Origin: Phytophthora hibernalis
Taxonomy: Eukaryota; Oomycota; Peronosporomycetes; Peronosporales; Peronosporaceae
Direction of reading: 5' to 3'
Length of the DNA stretch: 64,000 bases
NCBI GenBank assembly: GCA_012656075.1
Contig: JAAKBF010000086.1
Span: forward strand, 62,001-126,000
Under the pieces are notes generated by a model. The model was not told the origin of the DNA and ran no database searches. It worked only from the letters and a program-made list of their open reading frames with translations. Below are positions 55,909-64,000 of this stretch, piece after piece (positions within the stretch are counted from its first letter, which is position 1; each line of letters starts with the position of its first letter). The translations under genes were made by a program, and so were the position numbers.

Positions 55909-58900
55909 TCATCGAAAACTGCAACTGGGCGAAACTGGGAGTCTCAGTGAAACAACTGCGTAGGCCTCGTCGAAAATTTGCTCGAAAATGCGAAGACCGG
56001 TACGATTAGCCGGAGGCTGAGCACTCTCGTCACAAGCCGGAGGTTCTGGCTCGTTGGGATCAGTATCCTCCTGCAAAGTTCTCTCGACGTCGCCCACGGA
56101 AAAGTCTCCAGGGGCAAATACCGGGAACTCGGGATTGCGCGGACGGAAGCACGTGTTGTATGGGTGCAACTCTGGACGAGTCACCCACCACACTCGCCAG
56201 GGTTCTTGAACGTCCAGGTCCTTGAGCTCATCGAACCAATTCGAACTAGCCGGGAACATTGGCTGGTTGATCAACGAATACGTTGGAACCGTGGGCTCAA
56301 AATAGAGTTCGGAGTCGAGACTCGGTGACGGACCTTGAGCTGAGCGGGAACTGGCCGCCACCCGGAGCGCTTCCTTGTAAGACTTCATGACGATCCGCAA
56401 CAAGTCACATCGGCGTTTACGCTCAAGAGTATTCACTGCCCACAACTCGTGGATAGCGGCAAACTCCAACACGGGCGAGCTTGGATTCAGGTCTGGGTGT
56501 AAACCCAACAGGACACTTGAATCCACGATCCAGTGGTTCCTCTCCCAGAGAGCCACGAAAATCTTGGTACGAGAATCGTGAAGTTGCGACTCGTCGAATT
56601 CCCGACTATCGCCCAAGAAACGAGCCCAAGCGTCGCAAACCTTAATCAATGGAGTCGTCGATTTCGCCGACTTCTTCTTGGAATGCAGACGTTGGCGGGC
56701 GGCGTCAATCTCGCTCGTCGAGACGAAGACGGAGTCTCCGGGAATTTGGCGAGGACTTGTTGGCATGGATGAGACGGATTAAACACATCCATCCCCCGAA
56801 GCCCATCGAGAGTAGTTGGCGTCGGATCCACACTAGACTTGCCTTCGATATCCAGCATCTTGACCGGGGAACGACATGCCAACATTTTCGCCCAGCAACG
56901 AGCGGACCCATAATGGAAGAACTCCACGCTGCGAGTCTGACGCATCGAAGGAGTCTCCCGGGCCTCGCGCGCAACATCATGTGCCGCACGAGCACGCAGT
57001 GTTGCGATTGGAAGCTTCAACGGTGCAGGCAAGTCCATCATACCAGGGGTCGTCGGAGGCTGACTTGGCGAAGGAACGCTTGGAAGCAGCTGGAGCCTTG
57101 CCCTTCGCAGGTGACTTGGCGACAGGAGCATCTGTCCGTGTCGTCTTGTCCCTGAAGCCTTATGTTTTGCTGCCTGAGAGACCGGAGTACCCTTGCTCGA
57201 CGACTTGGAACCAGAATCAGTGACGATCGACTTTCTTGGAAGTCTGGCGAGAAGACTTGGGAACTGCTCCCTTCTTCAACGAGCCCTTTGATCGAGGAGC
57301 CGGTGCACTTCTTCGCTTGACAGAGTGTGGAGCTTTTCGACGAGCATAGGTATAGCTCTGTAGTTTGTCGCGTGGAGGCGCCCGGTCCATGAGAACCACG
57401 GTGCTAGCTGACGAAGAACAGCTATCTTCGGCGTCAACGTACATAAGGAAATCTTGACGAGACATCCCGTTCGATGAGCTCACAGGATAACCAACCGGTG
57501 ACGGCTGAGAATTCGTCAACGATTCGCTGGTCTGGCTCGGCGGGATTCCAAGCTTGATATCACCAGGAGGGATGGACCCCGCCACCTTCGGCGAAGATGG
57601 ACTTGGCGAAACATCCAAAGCGTCTTCGTCAAGAACGTCTAACTCGGTGAGAACAGCCTGAGTAATGCAAGCAGAATGCTTTGCTGCTGCTCGGGAGGGG
57701 CGACATCGTGGAGAACCAAGAGGAGGCACCGTCGGGCTGGTCGAAGCCGTAACTGAGACTACAGAACTCAGCGAAGGAGTCGCTACGGAAGTAGACGAAC
57801 TCGACGAGATCACTGGTGGAGCCGACTCATTCGACGAGTCAGTGGAGGCTACAGATCCAGATGCTGGACTCGGCGAAGAACTGATATGACCAAGTTAAGA
57901 GCTCATGGCCAGAGATAAACTCATCAGAACGGCTGATGAACTCGCCAAGTCCGGGTCAATGGAACTCGACGAGTCTACCCCAATATCGGGTGACTCGTCG
58001 ACGTGAACCTCAGCCTCATTAACTTCGACCGGAACCTCGTCGTGGAGAGGACTCAGCGAATGTCGCTGAGGATAATAACCACTCGAATTGGCACGGCTAA
58101 GACCAGCCACCGTAGAGCAGAGGCGACGCCGACCTGGAATAGGTAGTGAAGGCGCATGCTCAGCGACCACTTACCCCGGAGCAAAGTCGTCGATGCATCA
58201 AAGCCCTCCTCGCCAGGTACGGTACGCTCAAATTCGCCGTGAGAAACACTCTTAGACCGGCTCCGCCGTGGGCCAGCTGCCGTCGGATTCGCTGGGTTAG
58301 AATACCGACGGAGGCGTTCGGCCGGAGTCAATGTCTTCAATGGCGCACTCCTCAGTTGGGAGACCGAACGGTGTCTCCGGTGGCGCGAAGCGACTTGGAT
58401 CGTTTGTGGCGTGAAGAACTTGGCGAAGATTTAGATCATACCGTGGTAAATGACGGAGAGACCGATAACGCTGCACTCGCCGAGGTAACACTAGCCGAGC
58501 TCGCCGGAGCCGGAATCGCTGAACCCGAAGATAACCCACTCGATGAGCTCGCTGGAAGGATCGAGAGGGTGACCTCACAGGGCCGATAAGAAGAACGAAG
58601 CTCCAACGACTTGGGGAAGCGCTCAGCGAGTAGCCGACAAAGACGACCGTCAATTTGAAGGTCCCTGGGATCCAGTCCCAGGACATCCACGCCACCCAGA
58701 GCAGCAACAGCCAAATGTGGGTCGTATACGGGATAGCGACCGCAGTGAGCGATAATACGCTTCTGTCTCAAGATGGTACTTCGCAACGACTCGATCGTTC
58801 GACGAGCTTCACGGAGAGCGTGATCACCACCCCAGCAAAGCAAGACCGTGGCCTCCTGGAGTTGACGATAGTAAGTCGAAGCCACTCCGTGAAGAGTGGT

Positions 58901-59903
58901 GTGCTCCGCCTTGATCTCGATAATCTTCTGACCAAGGCTTACACATGTCCGGTCGCGGTTCTCGAGTTCAGCCTGGAGCTTCTGGAAAGTTGCTTCGGCA
59001 GCTCGGGTCCGGTCGTATTGCTGAGCAATCATCGTCCGGGAATCCGCCGTGAGCTGGGCGATCGTCTTTTTGAACGACTCTGTTAGCTCAGTCGTGCGCA
59101 AAGAACCCGAGCGATAAATCCCCAGCTCTTTGATGACGGTATCTAGCTGGTGGCGCAAAGAGGCCGACTCAGCGATCGCCGACTTCATTCTCTTGTACCG
59201 TGCAGAAGCCACCCGCTCAGCCTTGGCGAGCTTGGTCCGAAGCTCGGCGATTTCGGCAGACACATCCGGGAGAGGCACAACATCACGTTGGAAGCTGGCG
59301 ATTTTGCCCCGAGAATGGCCTGGCGAGCAGAAGCGTCGGCGGGTGGAGGAGAACTGGTTAACAAAAACGAGACCAGTTGAGCGAGAGAAGCATCACGCTG
59401 TCTCTGCTCTTCTCCTTGCTGAGAGAGCTCGACGAATCCCAGCGAGGCCAGCGGAATCGCCTGCCGCGAGATTCGCCGAGACTCAGCTAGGTTAGCTGAG
59501 CTACCAGCGAAATCCACTGATGAGCTCGGCGATCTCGACCGAGCCGAAGTATCAGCCTGTTGAAGGCCATGTGCGCTTGCAGCGGGCGTACGGGTTTGGC
59601 TGGACCCAGCGACGGAAGAATCCGGCGAGCCCAGCGAGTTCGTCAGGTCGACCAGATCCTGAGACTCCATCGATGAGTCGATGAGGGGGTCCGAAGCGAA
59701 GAAACTTGAGCTTGGAGGTCCAACGACGTAAGAACAGCGCTCCTGCAACAGCGCTCGAGGAGGTCGACGACACTTGAGGAGCAAATAAGCTCGCAGGGAC
59801 GACCCAACTCGACGAGACGGCAGTAGCTGTAGCGGCGCAACGGGAAGCTGTCAAGCGAACACACGCGGTGGGTTAGATGACCATTGGCGAGGACAAGGGG
59901 CAT
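55909..59903 (-). CDS. Antisense coding region of the gypsy element (unknown protein, broken frames)
   Basis: About 4 kb of minus-strand coding between pol (stop 55763) and the LTR (60074). N to C: a Ser-rich head (59784-59290; SSVAGSSQTRTPAASAHGL); after a frameshift, a long coiled coil (59278-58436; EIAELRTKLAKAERVASARY, TIAQLTADSRTMIAQQYDRT); a Ser/basic stretch (58340-57217; PRRSRSKSVSHGEFERTVPG); and a globular C-terminal part (56766-55909) with CDAWARFLGDSREFDE and LYFEPTVPTYSLINQPMF, ending at TGA 55909. The open lengths (281 and 286 codons) and steady composition argue for selection. Antisense ORFs at this site are known in some plant Ty3/gypsy lineages. No domain is recognised. Confidence 0.65.
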
Positions 59904-60073
59904 GTCAAGCGCGGGAAGCTTACCTGGTCAGCTAAAGAAGCAGTGGTACCCTCGACGGGCTTCCTGAAGATGACAGCACTTGACTCGACGAGATTTCCAA
60001 CCGAAGGAAAGTTGGAGAGTGGAGTGATGGTCGAGATACTCATCAGCCTGGATCGTATCACGCCCGGGGCAGT

Positions 60074-61040
60074 TGTGGTGTAGGGAAATCCAGATTTTGG
60101 GTAACCCTACACTAGGGATGCCTAAGCTAGACCAAGGGGATACATCGCACACAAGAGGATCAAGTGGATACACCGCCAAGTGGATACATCGCACTCAACA
60201 GGGAACGGACTTAATCAGGAACTGCACTTAGCCGGACTAAGCGATGAACAGACTCGGCGATAATCGACTCGGCGAAGGTTGGACTCGGCGAAAGTCGACT
60301 TAGCGAGAATATGCCTGAAGGGATAGATGAGGATCTGGGCGAAGAGTCGCCGTGAGGTAAGAAACAGCTCGACACCAAGGGACGGAGCTGAGCCAACAAT
60401 CGCAGGGAGATCTGTAACGACTCCATTTCATTATATATTTGTATATGACCGATAGAAGAACGTAGGGAAGAACCCGAAGGGGCTCTCCGAAGATATAGAG
60501 ATAACAATCAGAGCAGAATCTTCTAAGTCCAAGAACAGCGTACACTTTTCCGGTAAGTCCCTGCGTGGGCTGAATTATGTCTGCCGTCGTTCCCCGAGAG
60601 GCATAGCTTGTAGGGGAGCCGTCTGGTAGCGCCAAGAGATCAAGGTCGGCCCGAGGTGGGCACTTCTCGCTACCAAGCGAAGACAAGCCTCGTCGATTCG
60701 ACGAGCCGGTGGGTCTGCACAACCCAGGACATCGTAACCTCCTAGCTGGGCGTAATCTGCTCCTGGTGACCTGTAAAAGCGCTCGCGCGCTGCCGTCTAT
60801 CCTTTGGTGGAGGGCACAGGGTTTTGCACGGAGACTGCCCCGCTCAGGCGAGTCTCTGGAGAGTTTGGAGCTTGGTACCCGTCGGGAACAACACTCAACT
60901 GAACCCCGGCTGGGGCGAACCGCAAAGGGAACCGACAGGAACCCTGCACAAGCCCAACATCGCCGACCTGACTCGGAGAATTGTTGTGCTGTTGCGTGGA
61001 AGCCGAACTAACGACGTTTTCTGTGAATCACAACACCACA
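60074..61040 (+). repeat. Large gypsy LTR, plus orientation
   Basis: 967 bp, TGTGGTGTAGGGAAATCC to CAACACCACA, with the 7-bp terminal pair TGTGGTG/CACCACA. A primer-binding site follows 2 bp downstream, so it is the 5' LTR of the element running off the window. It may also be the 3' LTR of the pol and antisense region to its left, which is of the same family. Confidence 0.9.
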
Positions 61041-61042
61041 AC

Positions 61043-61063
61043 TGGTGCCGTGACCCGGGATTC
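61043..61063 (+). promoter_or_regulatory. Primer-binding site of the large gypsy element
   Basis: TGGTGCCGTGACCCGGGATT starts 2 bp after the LTR. TGG at the start pairs with a tRNA CCA end, and the following bases look like a tRNA acceptor and T-stem complement. The priming tRNA was not identified. Confidence 0.8.
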
Positions 61064-61126
61064 AGGGGGTGCTTTGTTTTCGCAGGTACCAAGTACAACC
61101 AAGTTAAGAGCAACAAGTGAGAGAAG

Positions 61127-63421
61127 ATGGTTAAGGGATCGCCAAATTTGAGCGACGAAAGCCCGGCGACGGCCGGCGAATCGCCACTCGATGAGTCGAA
61201 TTCGGCGAGAGCAAGAATTACCGCCGCGGACGCGGAGGTGGCGCGCTCTGTCCAGTTCGACGACTTCGACGATAACGAAGACCGTGGAAGCGAGGAGAAA
61301 GAAGAGAAGGATGATGATGAAGGGACGGAGTATGCCGACGTGAAGAGAGTCGTCGATCTCCGTGAAGAAGTTGACGAGTTGTTGCTACAGGTGAGCTCCT
61401 CGCCCAGTCGAGCAGAACCTCGCTGCGGAACTCGGCGATGACGATGAAGAAGAACAAGCCGTGGCTCCGGGTGACCGACCGCCGCTTGTTCCCAAGGCGA
61501 TGAAGAATGTCGAAACACCGAAAGCAAACCGAGTCCTGGCCCGACTCGTCGAAGAAATGAAGATCAACAGTCGGTGGATCAACATGTTCGGTCCGATGTA
61601 CATGTGTCAAGCGAAGTGGGCCCAGCTCAGCGAGGAATTGGGCCAACCCATCAATAGCCAAACGATGGACCAACTCGTCGAGGACACGGTTAAATTACTC
61701 CGAGCGATGGGATACCGATGCGGCCATAAGCCTTCGAAACCGGCTCTGGCATCTTGGAGTGTGCACGCGGTTGGCGTCGAGCTGATGAGATGGAAGCGCA
61801 AGTTGAAAGACTTGTTCGGGATGCAAGAAGGACCAAAGAAAAAATAACCCAAGGCTCGCCGAGCTGAAGAGCTCGACGAGACCAAATTGGCTCCACCGCA
61901 ACCGTACGTCACTGAGCCGTACGTCTTCCCCGAGCCGAGTTATGACCCAGCGAAAGTTCCGTTGCCAAAGACGCCCGAGATGAAGCGTGGCGTATTCCAG
62001 AGAACTGAGGGGACACCGTATTTCGCCGACTCGCACATGCAAACTCCGAAGAAGGCCAGCGATCAGCCAGCTCGACGGCCGATGGCAGATTTCATCACTG
62101 CCGAAGGAGCCGCCGAGCTCCGTCGCTTGATCCGATCGGACGCCGCAGAAATGGCAGCCCCTGGAGGGGATGATCAACTCAGCGATGACGACGATTACCC
62201 TGGACACTGAGATGTTGATGAGTCGCCACGTGACCACATCCGTCAGCTCAGCTTTGACGGGGCGGAAAGCGACCGAGGACAAGTCTTGGAAATCAGGACG
62301 CATGCGCCGCTTGACAAGATCACGGTCTTTGACGGGAAGCGCTATCGGTCGGACGATGCGTTACAATGGATCAAATGCTTCATCTATGAGATGAAAGGGA
62401 CGTGCAAACGGCAAGATGAATGGTGTGAACCATTCTCGCTGAGTCTGGGCATGGCAGCTAAGGGTTGGTTCCGACAGCTTCCCAAGAAGACTCACCGACA
62501 GTGGAATCTCCTTAGTGAAGCCTTCCTGGACTACTACTGCTCGCAATTCGACCAGTCGGCGCGAGCTCGTTACCACTCAGTGAGACGCAGGGAGAATGAA
62601 CGTGTCTGCGACTTCTTGCTGCGACTGAATGGCTACGCGCGAACAGCCCACATTCAGTACGAGAAGGGTGGATCTGACGCCGCCGACCACGTCCAACTTT
62701 TCCTGCTCAATTGCGGAGACGACGACATGATGGATCTGTTGTACCCACAACGACTCAGCGATATTACGAAGATCGAGAAGGTGATCAACCACGGTTTACT
62801 CGGCGCGAAGCGCAAGAACAACGCGATCGTCTGAGCACAAGTCGCAGAAAGGACGCCAAACGGGTTGAGAAGAAGGAAGAACAAAATCGCCAAGCCGACT
62901 CCAAGAAACAGCAGGACGAACGTCGTGGTCGACAGGGTGATGACAGCAATCGCCGAGTTACACTAGCAGATGCGTCGATCGACTACCTGTGGGCAACACT
63001 CGACACTCGCCGAGCTACGGCAAACACCGATCTCTACGACTCGTCGAATGGCGAAAGTGACGCGAATGAAGTTCTCAACCAAGACTCTGAAGAAAACTCG
63101 GACTACATCGATGCCGGTAATACGACAGGAGATTCCAACCGATATCAGCAGAACTCGTCGAATCCCAAAGGACAAGCTAATCGCCGAGACGGGTCCCGAG
63201 AGCGAAAGACATACGGTCCGTGCGGATCTTGCGGAGCAGTAGGTCACGATGCACACTTCTGTCACCAACTCTGCAAGTTCTACAAGCAAGTGCACGAAGT
63301 AGGCCAGTGCGAACTCTTCCGACGCTTCGATAAACTCGCCAAGTTCGTTAAGACGTCAGTCGACAAGTCCATTGTCCCAGACGATCTTCAGGACATCTAC
63401 TCGTCGAGCCATTTAAAGTAG
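61127..63421 (+). pseudogene. gag of the large gypsy element
   Basis: ATG 61127 (MVKGSPNLSDESPATAGES) opens an acidic N-terminal part, with a frame change near 61440. The next frame runs to 62834 with stops at 61845 and 62208. It holds a helical region (MKINSRWINMFGPMYMCQAK) and the capsid-type block KITVFDGKRYRSDDALQWIK through GWFRQLPKKTHRQWNLLSEA and FDQSARARYHSVRRRENERV, as in retrotransposon gag. A further shift leads to a Lys-rich linker and the finger CGSCGAVGHDAHFC near 63225, an intact C-x2-C-x4-H-x4-C. Stop at 63421. Confidence 0.8.
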
Positions 63422-63435
63422 TGGTCTCGCCAACC

Positions 63436-63990
63436 ATGACTGGGTTGGACAACAACGGGCTGCCACAGTCAGCAGAACCAGCAGTCGAAGCGAACGAAGT
63501 GTTTGCTTTTGTTGGGGAAGCGGAACGGCCCGACGAGTAGAGTGAGAATGAGAGTGATGAAGAGAGCGGACGATCGGATGTGGACGAGAGATGTGAGCTC
63601 GGCGAGTCGAATGAAGACGAAGACCGAGCGATTGGAAGTATGGATGGAACTCAGCGACCAATGATTTCGATAGGTCAAGCCAAGAGATGGAAGTTGCTCC
63701 CTCGTGAGCGACTGGGATGGTGGTCATCGAGGAAATTCGATAGCCGAGTGAGAATGAGAGCTCTAGTGATGGGATCTGTGAATGATGAGCGGACAGAAAT
63801 CTTGTTGGATACCGGAGCGAACGTGTCGGCTGTGACCGAAGCGTTCGCTAGGAAGTTGCGACTGAAGCGCCTTACCAACAGCAACATGAAAATCGTTGTC
63901 CAAGGAATCGCCAAGTCAAAGGCGACCACCTCCCGCGCAATCGTTAAGGTTACGCTGGGGTGGGAAGTGATTTACGAATTCGAGGTGTGA
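63436..63990 (+). pseudogene. Aspartic protease region of the large gypsy element, near window end
   Basis: ATG 63436 opens a frame with a TAG at 63538. The same frame continues through an acidic stretch to ERTEILLDTGANVSAVTEAF near 63800, a canonical retropepsin DTGA active site, and stops at 63990. RT is expected just beyond the window. Confidence 0.75.
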
Positions 63991-64000
63991 ATCATGCCTC

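Noticed and set aside
52709..60073. Reading 51651-52708 and 60074-61040 as the two LTRs of one element
   Set aside because: The two LTRs are in opposite orientation, and only the right one is followed by a primer-binding site.
1..64000. CRISPR arrays, rRNA or tRNA genes
   Set aside because: No regularly spaced identical repeats, no rRNA-like conserved blocks, and the only tRNA-like box belongs to the SINE-like insert. A covariance-model scan was not possible.

Overview
The window looks like an accessory, transposon-dominated stretch of an oomycete nuclear genome (Phytophthora or downy-mildew type). The reasons are short GT-AG introns, an oomycete-style core promoter, a TTTAGGG telomere-type motif, and transposon families whose proteins read like those I know from Phytophthora. 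The assignment is an inference from content; no marker gene fixes the species. I see one gene that may be functional: an amino acid/auxin permease-family transporter at 10612-12073, whose frame is broken only by two single missing G residues in G runs.

Layout. 1-560: degenerate 168-bp minisatellite. 1.3-1.9 kb: unknown two-exon coding fragment. 3.0-4.8 kb: internally deleted Ulp1-protease-bearing element inside a cluster of CATGTTT motifs. 4820-5126: piggyBac-type MITE with perfect ends and TTAA sites. 5.1-9.2 kb: decayed Helitron Rep-helicase on the minus strand. 10.2-12.1 kb: the permease, its duplicated upstream DNA and a 3' hairpin. 14.5-20.1 kb: head-to-tail duplication of a locus holding an ankyrin pseudogene and a DENR/SUI1-like pseudogene, later hit by a TIR element and by a SINE-like insertion. 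21.1-30.3 kb: a decayed LINE carrying a 768-bp MITE. 30.5-36.4 kb: one hAT transposon broken into two oppositely oriented halves that still share TIRs and an 8-bp target duplication, with a pogo element nested in one half. 36.4-37.7 kb: low-complexity blocks found at every local breakpoint. 37.7-40.3 kb: truncated Ty3/gypsy pol (minus). 40.8-46.1 kb: a complete but dead Ty3/gypsy element with both LTRs and target duplication. 46.3-50.0 kb: DDE/pogo-type transposase remnants, one with introns. 50541-51155: MITE with TA sites. 51.6-64.0 kb: a large Ty3/gypsy family with ~1-kb LTRs, a chromodomain-like integrase tail and a ~4-kb antisense coding region between pol and the LTR.

How it works together: there is no operon or pathway here. 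The window is a nest of mobile elements in which insertion order can be read from empty sites, target duplications and shared lesions. The most informative structures are the split hAT element, the antisense coding region of the 52-64 kb retroelement family, and the duplicated pseudogene pair with its SINE-like insertion. No rRNA, CRISPR array or convincing tRNA gene was seen.
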